NCBI GenBank assembly: GCA_002270565.1
Contig: NQMI01000045.1
Location: 124,001 to 188,000, forward strand
Direction of reading: 5' to 3'
DNA from: Stenocarpella maydis
Lineage: Eukaryota > Ascomycota > Sordariomycetes > Diaporthales > Diaporthaceae
DNA length: 64,000 bases
Each line of letters opens with the position of its first letter. The first letter of the stretch is position 1. The notes under the pieces are model-generated. The model was not told the DNA's origin and ran no database searches. It was given only the letters and a program-made list of their open reading frames with translations. This document shows positions 22,692-31,239 of the stretch, piece after piece. A program made the translations under genes and the position numbers.

Positions 22692-24244
22692 TCAAGGCGG
22701 TGGCGCGTACTGCACCATCTCTCCCTTCGCCCTGATATCCTCACCATTGTCCTCCGCCATGTCTCCACCTGGATCCATCTCTTTATCGCGCGTGATCCCA
22801 GCCTCGGTGCTACCTTCATACCAGTCGTTCCTCGACCATTCCGCGATAAGGTCCGCTGCTGTCCTAGAGAGCTTCTCATACCCAGGGTTTTCTTTTGGCT
22901 CGAACATGGCTACACAGCAGGCAGGAATTAGCACAAGCCGTCACCTATGATGGCGGCCGGAAATACAAATGAAGGCACGGCGAGGAAGCTTACCCATGTG
23001 CGCGGACGTCTCGTCCCCAGCCTGGTCATTGAGCGCCTCCTCCCACACGCCCAGCTTCTCCGGCCCGTTACGCCTGCTGGGGAGGTTGCAGAAGGTCCTC
23101 TGGGTCCCCATGACGGTGCCGACCATGTTGGTCCCGCCGATCTCCGCGACCTGCTGCTGCAGCGCCGTGGCGCCCTTGCCCAGGCGCGTGTACAGCACCC
23201 CGAACCCGACACCGAGCTCGTTCTGCGCGCGCGCCATGTAGGCCACGCGGCGGCGAAGCTCCTCCCCGCGCGCGAGGCACCCCACGAACTCGAGGTGTGA
23301 CGACACCCACGTCCAGCCCTCGGTCAGCTGGTCGCGCTTCAGGTACGCGGCCGCCGCACTCCCGGCCAGCGCCGCGCCCGCCCCGGCGTATAGTGCCACC
23401 TTGCCCCAGCTCCCCCACGTCGAGGACGGGGGCTCGCTGGCCTTGATGTTGTTGTTGTTGCTGTTGTTGCCGGACCCGGCCGCCGGCGGCAGCGCCGCGA
23501 CGGGCTTCTTCTTCTCCCCCTTGCCCGCGTCGGCGGCGCCCTTGGCGCCCCACAGGCCCGCCAGCGTGCTCAGCTGTGTGAGCGCTGCGCTGGCGGTCCT
23601 GTAGTGGGCCTCGGCGCCGTGGGCGACCACCCCGGGGCTGATCCCGAGGTAAGGCGTGTCGAAGCTGAGGACGGCCTGGACATAGGGGAACATGAGGCCG
23701 TTGAGCTCGAAGGACCTGTCGCCCTCGGCGGGGGCGGCCGTGTGGTTGCCGTCGCCCGAGCCGCCCGACGCCGACGAGGGCGGTATGACGCGCTCGCTGG
23801 TCAGGGCGATCAGAGTCTCGGCGGCGACGATGCCACCCATCGAGTGGCCGCAGAGCACGACGCGCACCGAGGGGTCGACGGTCGGCGAGGGCGTGCCCTT
23901 GGCAACCTCGATGTCGATCACCCTCTCCTGCAGCCAGTCGCGGAAGCGCGAGACGCAGTCGGCCAGGTCGCCGCGCGTTTCATACTTGGGGTAGACCAGC
24001 GCCTGGACGTCGAGCCGGGGGAGCCGCTCGGCGACAAGGTCGCGCAGGTGCTGGGTGAAGGCATATTTGTGGCCAAAGGTCTCCTCACCCCCCTGGAAGC
24101 AAGGAAATGGTTATCGTGTTAGTCCGAGTTTATGTGTTGATGACGGCGTTGGGAAGCAGGTGATGGTCCCTGAGACGAGGAGGCTGCTGTATAAGTACTT
24201 GCCTTGAAGCCGTGGATAAAGCACAGAAGTAGTGTCTTCTTCAT
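22692..24244 (-). CDS. Alpha/beta hydrolase, lipase-like (DUF676-type)
   Basis: Three exons on minus: 24244-24203, 24092-22994 and 22909-22692, giving 452 aa. Exon 1 is only 42 nt and encodes MKKTLLLCFIHGFK. Intron 1 has a GC donor (AAG|GCAAGT) and joins to GGEETFG, restoring the family's oxyanion HGFKGG. The nucleophile elbow is GHSMGG, preceded by TPSPTVDPSVRVVLC. A hydrophobic Ala/Gly-rich segment (VALYAGAGAALAGSAAAAYL) could be a membrane anchor. A Lys/Pro/Asn-rich low-complexity linker precedes it. The C-terminal exon is acidic. Close fungal relatives are annotated only as serine esterase or lipase domain proteins; the substrate is unknown. It is tail-to-tail with PHS1 (261 bp apart). 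Confidence 0.85.
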
Positions 24245-24763
24245 CTTGCGAACCCATCTGACGCTGCCCAGGTGATGCGAATGGCTCGGCTCCGGCAGAG
24301 TCTGGAGCGGGATGTTGCCCAAGTTTTGAGTTGGTAAAGATCAAAGGCCCCTGGTTCAGGGTGGCGAGGCGCTTGTAAAGCCGCTCTGCGCTTTGCTGCG
24401 CTGATCTAGAGTGTGGAGGGTCGCACTTGGGAATAAATAAATACCCCACCATGCATACACTAACACTAGACCTCTGGCGGGGTCATGTCAGCGGGGGTCC
24501 TGGATGGTACAGAGGGAGATTGGGTCTCTAATGCTACTCAAGTATATTTGGTCGTCGCTTCAGAGGTTGAATCTCGGATTGAGTAACCTGGCCCAGAGAT
24601 ATGGCGTGCACTTACATGCATTTATTCCGTTAAAAGACGGACCAAATCGACAATATTTAGTTAAAGTGCTGGACGATCAACTCTAGACCTGGGCTCATCT
24701 GTGGATCAAGACTTTTATGGTTCACCACATGCGTATACATGGCTGGATTCTCGGAAAATCCCG
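24245..24763. other. Promoter of the hydrolase gene
   Basis: 519 bp between two minus-strand genes, holding the hydrolase promoter and the isoorotate decarboxylase 3' UTR. No gene or distinctive motif seen. Confidence 0.5.
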
Positions 24764-25921
24764 TCACACCCCATGCAGCCTCAGAACCCTCACGGCATTT
24801 CCGCCCATGACGCCCTTCGCCTTCTCTGACCCCTCGCCCAGCGCCTTGTTCACAGCTTCCGCGTTCATGCCCACACTCTCCCACTCGCCATCCTCGTCCG
24901 TGCCCAGCGGCGGGAAGAAAGGGTGGTCGGTCCCAAACATCAGCCTGTCCGCCCCGCCGCTCGCCTCGATGGCTGCATTTAGGCCGACCTCGCTGTAGAT
25001 GACAGCGTCCAGGTACACCTGGCTCCTGAGCACATCCCACACCGTCCGCCTCTGCGGGGTGACCTTGCCCTCGCGCACCAGGTGCCCGTCGTGCAGCACG
25101 CAGCTCTCGATCCTGCCTGCGAGGAACGGCAGCGTCCCGCCGCTGTGCGCCAGGATCATCTGCAGGCTGGGCACCGCGTCGAACACGCCCGCCAGGTACA
25201 TGCGCGCCACGGCGATGGTCGTCTCCATGGGGAACCCCAGTGCCAGCGGCAGCACGTGGCCGTACTCGTCCGAGGCGCGCGGGCCCCAGACCTCGTTAGG
25301 CAGGCCGTAGTGGGGGTGCAGGAAGACTGTCAGCCCCGCGCCGCCGAGGGCTTGGAAGATTGGTACGAGGTCCGGGTCATCCAGCCCCTTGCCCAGGCCC
25401 GAGGTCCCCAGGATCACGCCGCGGCAGTAGCCGAGCCCCTTGAGCTGTGTTATGGACTCTTGTATGGCGGGCAGTGAGGCTGTGAGGGGGAGGGTGCCGA
25501 AGAAGAAGAGCCGTCCGGGGTGGGCAGCGCACATGTCGCTGAACTCGCTGTTCACAGAGGCCGCAAAGGGCCCAGCCTCGGACGGGTCCAGGAAGTCCAG
25601 CCACGGGTTTGCGAGCGATATGACGGAAATATCGATCTTGTGGGTGTCCATGAAATGTATCTTCTGCGCCAGTGACGAGTAGTGCTTGGTCAGGGGCCGT
25701 CCTGGCGGTCTGGCCGATGCGTCATCGGCTCCGGTGAGGGACGGCACCTCTGCCTGGAGCAGGATCAGGCGCGGATCGGGCGAGCTGGCAAACTTCCGGA
25801 CCAGGGGAATGTCGGACCGTGACTCGAGGATCTGGACATAGGAAGGAGGGTACATGTGGGTGTGGATGTCCACCACCCTTGCTGCAGGCGATGGCGTTGA
25901 GGCATCAGCCATGGTGTGCAT
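24764..25921 (-). CDS. Isoorotate (uracil-5-carboxylate) decarboxylase
   Basis: Removes CO2 from 5-carboxyuracil to give uracil, the last step of the fungal thymine salvage route. It is a single exon of 385 aa from the ATG at 25921, or 382 aa from a second ATG at 25912 that has the better context (CACCATGG). Amidohydrolase-2 fold with the metal ligands visible in order: DIHTHMYPP near residue 20, FLHPHYGLP near 200, HSGGTLPFLAGR near 258 and FGTDHPFFPP near 330. The stretches HFMDTHKIDISVISLANPW and GHVLPLALGFPMETTIAVA match fungal IDCase rather than general ACMSD-type decarboxylases, as I remember those sequences. It faces thymine-7-hydroxylase across 509 bp, the enzyme that makes its substrate, which strongly supports the call. 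Confidence 0.92.
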   Translation of the reverse strand: MHTMADASTPSPAARVVDIHTHMYPPSYVQILESRSDIPLVRKFASSPDPRLILLQAEVPSLTGADDASARPPGRPLTKHYSSLAQKIHFMDTHKIDISVISLANPWLDFLDPSEAGPFAASVNSEFSDMCAAHPGRLFFFGTLPLTASLPAIQESITQLKGLGYCRGVILGTSGLGKGLDDPDLVPIFQALGGAGLTVFLHPHYGLPNEVWGPRASDEYGHVLPLALGFPMETTIAVARMYLAGVFDAVPSLQMILAHSGGTLPFLAGRIESCVLHDGHLVREGKVTPQRRTVWDVLRSQVYLDAVIYSEVGLNAAIEASGGADRLMFGTDHPFFPPLGTDEDGEWESVGMNAEAVNKALGEGSEKAKGVMGGNAVRVLRLHGV

Positions 25922-25991
25922 GGTCTGGTCTCGCGACTGAGCTGGACGACTGGCTGGCCTGGCCGAGGACAGGGCGGGACAAGTGGTGAGT

Positions 25992-25997
25992 TTATCA
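25992..25997 (-). promoter_or_regulatory. GATA-type site TGATAA
   Basis: Reads TTATCA on plus. Lies about 70 bp from the isoorotate decarboxylase start. Fits the AreA/NIT2 consensus HGATAR; a single hexamer is weak evidence alone. Confidence 0.4.
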
Positions 25998-26108
25998 GTC
26001 TAGCACGAAGAGATGCAGGTCGTGCCCCCCCGGACGAGCTGCCGGAAGGATCGACAGGGGAGAGGGCAGAGCTACCCCGCGGGCCCCTCCTCGCATGGGG
26101 GGCAGGCC

Positions 26109-26114
26109 TTATCT
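26109..26114 (-). promoter_or_regulatory. GATA-type site AGATAA
   Basis: Reads TTATCT on plus. First member of the pair near the middle of the shared promoter. Confidence 0.45.
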
Positions 26115-26151
26115 CACCATCCGGGGGGCGCCTGGTCAACCGGCCGACTTC

Positions 26152-26157
26152 TTATCA
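26152..26157 (-). promoter_or_regulatory. GATA-type site TGATAA
   Basis: Reads TTATCA on plus, 43 bp from the previous site and in the same orientation. Confidence 0.45.
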
Positions 26158-26430
26158 GCCCCGGCCGTTGTGAGGGAGAGTTTGGCACTTTTAATGCGTA
26201 AAATCTGATGGATTTGGGCCGTAACGGGCCTCGGCCAAGAATGGCCTGAGAGTCGGAGACTGCCGTGCAGCACCGCACAGCGTCCTGCCTGGCTCCCACT
26301 TAAAGATGGAGGCTCGCGCCGGGGATGGCCGTGTGACACCTTGACACTGACACAGAGCCTGTCTGAGCACATCCCAGCTCTTCATAACCGATTGGATCTG
26401 TCGCGCTCCTCGAGTGACACGAGAGACATC

Positions 26431-27565
26431 ATGGAGAAGGCTGCCGTTGACGAGCAGGGGCTCATGATCCCGGTGCGTGAGTGCTGCAGTGGTGGGTTGG
26501 CCAAGCGACCCGGTTTGCTGAACGTCTCTGCAGTTGATCGACCTGTCCAAGTTCCTGAACGGCGACAAAGCCCAGCGTCAAGAGACTGCAAAGGCAATCC
26601 TCAGCGGCTTCCAGAACGCAGGCTTCATCTACCTGAAGAACCTGCCAATCTCCCCCGAGACGCGCAAGCATGTCTTCGGCACCAGCGCCAAGTTCTTCAA
26701 CGGGCTCGCTCAGGACGAGAAGCTCGCACTTGGGTGGACAACTCCCGAGGCAAACAGGGGCTACTCGGCCCCTGGGCGCGAGAAACTCACCCTGCTGGAT
26801 GAATCCAATGATGTAGCCAAGTTGAAGGCTGTCGCGTCCGACATCAAGGAGAGTTTCGAGATCGGCCGCGAGGGCGACCCAGACTACCCAAACCGCTGGC
26901 CGGTCGAGAAACCTGGCTCCGCGGTAGACGGCTTCAAGTCGACGATGCTGGACTTCCATGAGCAGTGCAAGTCCATCCACGTCGAGGTCATGCGTGCCAT
27001 CGCCGTGGGCATGGGCCTGCACGAGGGCCACTTTGACAGCTTCGTCGATGACGGCGACAACACGCTGCGTCTTCTGCATTACCCTGCCGTCAAGAGCGAG
27101 GTGTTCAAGGTTAACCCAGGCCAAGTTCGTGCCGGCGCGCACTCAGACTATGGAAGCATCACGTTGCTCTTCCAGGACGGTGCGGGCGGGCTTCAAGTGC
27201 AGAGTCCGAACGGGCAGTTTGTGGACGCGACGCCCATCGAGGACACCTGCGTCGTGAATGCCGGAGATCTCCTTGCGAGATGGAGCAACGACACCATCAA
27301 GAGCACCATCCACCGCGTGGTAGAGCCCCCAAGGAAGAGTGACGAGCACCCGGCTCGTTACAGCATCGCGTGAGTCCCGCCAGACCCACTCCATCTGGAA
27401 ACCGCGGGCTCTGGACTGACCCAACTACACAGCTACTTCTGCAACCCCAACTTCAGGAGTCACATTGAGGCTATTCCTGGCACCTTTGCGACAGAGACTG
27501 ACAAGAAATACGAGGGGATCAATAGCGGGAAGTATTTGGTGCAAAGGCTCACTGCAACGTACTGA
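26431..27565 (+). CDS. Thymine-7-hydroxylase (2-oxoglutarate/Fe(II) dioxygenase)
   Basis: Oxidises the methyl group of thymine in three steps to hydroxymethyl-, formyl- and carboxyuracil, using 2-oxoglutarate and Fe(II). Three exons: 26431-26472, 26534-27369 and 27433-27565, giving 336 aa, close to the Neurospora enzyme. Exon 1 encodes just MEKAAVDEQGLMIP. The iron triad is visible as GAHSDYGS (H and D near residues 217 and 219) and TIHRVVEPP (H near 274). The 2-oxoglutarate Arg is in PARYSIAYF at the exon 2/3 junction. Substrate-family signatures GWTTPEANRGYSAPGREK, HYPAVKSEVFK and YEGINSGKYLVQRL match thymine hydroxylase specifically. It is divergent from isoorotate decarboxylase. Naringenin-oxygenase-like relatives share the fold, but the partner gene makes T7H by far the best reading. 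Confidence 0.94.
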
Positions 27566-27914
27566 TTTGGGATTAAAGAGATCCAAATGAAATTAAGAAT
27601 GTGCCTGGATCGATAAGACGTATCAGGGAACAAGAGTTATTGCTAATAATTTGCTAAAGACCTGTCTGCCTGGGCTCGAGGTTCATGTAGTTCTGCCCGT
27701 ATCTTTGAGGCGTAGTTTTCAGCGTATTTTAAATGCCTGGGCATACTCGCAATCTTCGATAAGCTATCCAAGCCACTCATTACCTAGACCTAGGTACCTT
27801 CCACCAGACATCGCATCTACCACCTTAACCCTCCAGCGCATACAACCCGGAACAAAACATCATCAGCCGGCTCGAATCAATTGCTCAAAACAGTCGCAGG
27901 CACACGAACGAAAA
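27566..27914. other. Intergenic, promoter of the J-protein gene
   Basis: 349 bp between two plus-strand genes. An open frame runs upstream of 27915 in the same phase, but it has no ATG with family-like sequence. It is read here as 5' UTR. Confidence 0.5.
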
Positions 27915-28772
27915 ATGAGCGAAAACGCCAACGCCGAGCTGCTGGCTGCGGCCAAGGACGCCGCGGTCCGCGGCCTCGACTACTACACCCTGCTGGGCAT
28001 CGACCCATCCGACGACGCCATCACGCGCGAGACGGTACAGCGCGCGTGGCGCAAGCGGTCGCTCAAGTACCACCCAGACAAGGCCAAGGCCAACTTCGAC
28101 AAGGAAAAATGGGAGGAGTTCGGGCTGGCGCGCGACATCCTCGCGTCAGACGACGCGCGGGCCGCGTACGACGGGGCGCGGGCCGCCGCGCAGCAAAAGA
28201 CGCGCGAGAAGGACGCCATGAACGCGCGGCAGCGGCGGTTCGTCGAGGAGCTGGAGGAGGCGGAGGGGAGGAGCAAGAGGCAGCGGGAGGAGGGGGCCGC
28301 GCGGCGGGAGGACGAGGAGCGCGAGAGGGTGAGGCTGGCGGCCGAGGGGCGGAGGATCGTTGAGGAGAGGCAGCGGCTGGTGCGGGAGGCCGAGGAGCGG
28401 GAGAGGCAGCGGAAGGCCAAGGATGACGAGGCGATGGACGACAGGATACGGGAGCTGCAGGACAAGCTCGCGGAGAAGACGAGGCGGAGGGAGGAGAAGA
28501 GAGCCAGGAAGGAGGGGAGGAAGGGTGGTGCCGTCGCCGCTGGGGGCGAGGAGGGGACGAAGACCGAGGCTGCTCCTGACCCTCGCCATGCCGCCGAGGA
28601 GCCGAAACGCACCGCCGAGGGCAGGACCGCGCCGATAGCGCGGGGAGAAGTGCCCAAGTCTGACGACCCGGTCAAGTTCTGGGAGACACAGTGGCCCAAG
28701 ACGAGGGCGAGGTTGAAAGCGGCGCAGCTTGTCAAGGAGCAGAGAATGAAGGAGGCGGGCACGGCTGCCTGA
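27915..28772 (+). CDS. DnaJ-domain protein, Cwf23/Cwc23-like splicing factor
   Basis: Intronless, 285 aa. The J domain occupies about residues 21-90: DYYTLLGIDPSDDAIT, HPD in KYHPDKAK at 53-55, and LARDILASDDARAAYDG. After it comes a long Arg/Glu-rich coiled coil (about residues 100-200), then a disordered Lys/Glu/Ala stretch, and a short tail with VKFWETQWPKTRARLKAAQL. This layout (J domain, charged coiled coil, no zinc finger and no CTD) matches fungal Cwf23/Cwc23, a spliceosome-associated J protein needed for spliceosome disassembly; the metazoan relative is DNAJC17. No RRM is present. An upstream in-frame extension exists, but the ATG at 27915 lies in AAAAATGAGC and starts the typical family N-terminus. 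Convergent with IBA57. Confidence 0.8.
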   Translation: MSENANAELLAAAKDAAVRGLDYYTLLGIDPSDDAITRETVQRAWRKRSLKYHPDKAKANFDKEKWEEFGLARDILASDDARAAYDGARAAAQQKTREKDAMNARQRRFVEELEEAEGRSKRQREEGAARREDEERERVRLAAEGRRIVEERQRLVREAEERERQRKAKDDEAMDDRIRELQDKLAEKTRRREEKRARKEGRKGGAVAAGGEEGTKTEAAPDPRHAAEEPKRTAEGRTAPIARGEVPKSDDPVKFWETQWPKTRARLKAAQLVKEQRMKEAGTAA

Positions 28773-29267
28773 GCAAAGGTAGTTTGCCCAGGATTCCGCA
28801 TCTATCATGATACCCAACCAACAAGATGGAGCTAACATGAATGCGCTCTTCAAGACAACCCATCCGTGCCGTCTTGCCTACATTACATCGAGGCCTCGGT
28901 CACAGCAGTTCAAAACGGGAGGAGCTGCAAAGGTGAGACGTACTCACGCCGTAGGTAAGACTTTCCACCCTCACATTGTAAGCGCCATGCATGACGTAGA
29001 GGTAAGAATCTAGCAATTGTAGCCATGCTGGTAAGAGAAAGCTCCGAGCATAGCTCGTGCATATTCATTCGACGAAGACATGGCCACAGTAGGAACACCT
29101 TGGGGCATACCTCATACATTTGTCAGCCTGCACACTAAACAAAGCCAACATGGTAGTAACTTTATACACAGACCCAATCCCTAGATCTTGACCTCAAAAG
29201 CTATATCATAAACAAGGTCCATGCCCAAGACCAACATTCGAGCACAGCTGGCCGCAATGGGCAGTTC
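28773..29267. other. Convergent 3' region
   Basis: 495 bp between the stop codons of the J-protein gene and IBA57. Presumed 3' UTRs; nothing else seen. Confidence 0.5.
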
Positions 29268-30473
29268 TCAGTGCTTCTGCTGCTCCTCCAGCCCCCGCCT
29301 CAACCATTCCGGAACAAAAGCCTTTATTTTGACCTTGAATGGCTCCTCTCCGTTCTCGCCCGCCCCGCTCTCCATGACAAACTCGTCCGCAGGGGTATAC
29401 GAGCTCGCAGACGTCTCCCCAGGGAGCACCACGTCGGTCATGATCTCCAGCCGGCACAGCGCCAGGCCGACGTTGCCCACGCCCCTCAGCCACCTGCCGG
29501 CGCTGCGGCCCCTCTTTTCCCACCTCCCGATGCTCGTGTCCGCGGGGATCGCGCCGGCCGGCCGCACCGTGCCGGGGCCGCCCTCGGGGAGGTACTCGAG
29601 CCGCTGCGGCTGCGTCGCGTCCGCGCCGTAGATCATTACCGGCAGGACCCGCTTGCGCACGACGCCGCGGTGCCTGGTGCGGATGGTCAGCTCCTGGCCG
29701 ACGTAGCAGCCCTTGCGGAAGTCGATGCCGCCCATGATGTCCAGGTTGCCCTCTAGCGGGAGGGCGTGCTCCCGGAGCAGCTCTGACTGGCCCTCGGGCA
29801 CGCCGGCGAGGTACCTGCGCACGCGGTAGACGTCCTCGCCGGCGGCCCTCTCCAGCCCCACGGCCGGCGGCCGGCCCCCCTCGGTGAGCATCCGGTACCC
29901 CAGGCCGGGCGCCCTCGGGTCCCGCAGGTGGGCTAGCTGGTGCGGGCCCCCGGCAGCCGCCACCTCGCCGCCGGCGCGGTGGTCGTCCCAGCCGTGCCAG
30001 ACGGTTACCTCACCCGGGTCGAGCAGGCGCACGGCAAAGTCTGCGCGCAGCTTGTAGCGCTTGATGTGGCGCTCCAGGCCGGGGGCCTCGGCGGCGTCGA
30101 CCTCGATCAGGAAGCTCTGGCCCGGGGTGCCGCGGACGTCCGGGTAGATGAGGACATCGTGCAGCACGCGGCCGGTGGCGTTCAGGAAGGCGGCGTAGGA
30201 GCCTGGGCCGACGGCGGTGGGAGGGAGGATGTTCTGGGTGATGACGCCCTGCAGGAACCTGGGGCTGTCCGGGCCCGAGACGGAGATGATGCGCCGGGAT
30301 GAGAGGGAGACCAGGGCCGAGGGCGAGGCTGACGAGAAGGGCCGAGCTCTGGGCCGGCACGGGGGCGCGACGGGGGCTGCGGCTGCGAGCCTGCAGGTCG
30401 AGCAGATGAGGCTCGGCGCTGCTGCTGGCGTGCGGCCTGTGCGCCTGGGGATGATGCTGCGTCTGGGCCTCAT
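29268..30473 (-). CDS. IBA57: Mitochondrial Fe-S assembly factor IBA57
   Basis: Folate-binding YgfZ/GcvT-like protein that works with ISA1/ISA2 in mitochondrial [4Fe-4S] cluster maturation for aconitase, lipoate synthase and others. Intronless, 401 aa from 30473, the first ATG in the frame; the frame upstream begins only with TTG. The N-terminus is an obvious presequence: Arg-rich MRPRRSIIPRRTGRTP, then Ala/Pro/Ser, no acidic residue for about 65 residues. The core begins RIISVSGPDSPRFLQGVITQN. The family signature with its invariant Cys is RKGCYVGQELTIRTRH. The C-terminal EWLRRGLEEQQKH is charged. It is divergent from the gene at 31240 and convergent with the J-protein gene. Confidence 0.94.
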   Translation of the reverse strand: MRPRRSIIPRRTGRTPAAAPSLICSTCRLAAAAPVAPPCRPRARPFSSASPSALVSLSSRRIISVSGPDSPRFLQGVITQNILPPTAVGPGSYAAFLNATGRVLHDVLIYPDVRGTPGQSFLIEVDAAEAPGLERHIKRYKLRADFAVRLLDPGEVTVWHGWDDHRAGGEVAAAGGPHQLAHLRDPRAPGLGYRMLTEGGRPPAVGLERAAGEDVYRVRRYLAGVPEGQSELLREHALPLEGNLDIMGGIDFRKGCYVGQELTIRTRHRGVVRKRVLPVMIYGADATQPQRLEYLPEGGPGTVRPAGAIPADTSIGRWEKRGRSAGRWLRGVGNVGLALCRLEIMTDVVLPGETSASSYTPADEFVMESGAGENGEEPFKVKIKAFVPEWLRRGLEEQQKH

Positions 30474-31239
30474 GCTTGATTCCGAGTGTCTGCTTGCGAT
30501 GTCGCAGCCGTGGAGGCACGCTGATAAAAGCAAGAGCAGTTCTGAGAGAGACGTCCACTCGGCCGGGGTCCCCGGGACATCGGACCCGCTGCCTCGTGCA
30601 GGGTGGGTGCCTGCAGGCGCAAGCGACCACTACGCGGAGCGCGGAGTATCCACATGCTGTGTACTGCACGACAAGTGAGACCGCCTGGCTGACCCTAACC
30701 CGCCCAGCCATGCTGGACGAGTGTTTGCTGGCCATCCACCATCCAATCAGCTTGCACGTCACCCCGTCTGGTGTGATTGGATTGTCTGGATGGGATCGCA
30801 ATGGGACTGATGTTGCTGTTGCCCCGAGGCGGTTGAGGGATTTGGGAGCCTGGGCCTCAGCTTCCGAGAGGCTGCAGGCCCTTCTCGGCCGGTCGAACCA
30901 ACCCTGCTCGGCCCTGAGGTGTGGGAGCTGTCGACCTTGCCTTACCCAGCGGCTATTCCCAACTTGGAACCAGGCAGACATCTCCCTTCGTTTTTGCCTT
31001 CGCTCGGCCCACGACCATGCCCACACGCTCACTCGTCCTCCAAGTACTGTCAATCTGCTCAAATACCCTCTCCCTGTACTCCTTCGCGGCACGTTTGCGC
31101 TGCGCGCACGTCCTGACGACCTCGGCATACTCTTCCTCGTCAGGCCGCCCAGTTCCAGGCGGCTTCAACGTCAACCCGGCGCTCCACCCTCAGTCAACCA
31201 GGTAACACACTCCTCAAGGCCTCGCGCCCACCCTTCACC
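30474..31239. promoter_or_regulatory. Divergent promoter region, IBA57 and the gene at 31240
   Basis: 766 bp between two start codons. A long minus-strand frame covers part of it, but it is the antisense shadow of IBA57 continued upstream. No motif stands out. Confidence 0.5.

Larger units (their letters stand above)
25922..26430. promoter_or_regulatory. Shared divergent promoter of the thymine salvage pair
   Basis: 509 bp separate the two start codons. It holds three motifs of the GATA-factor type HGATAR, all in minus orientation (listed separately). Two of them lie 43 bp apart, an arrangement often seen at AreA/NIT2-controlled genes. Shared control is inferred, not shown. Confidence 0.65.

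Noticed and set aside
30010..31128. 372-codon minus-strand frame
   Set aside because: Overlaps IBA57 in another phase on the same strand. The IBA57 frame carries the family signature; this one is a shadow.
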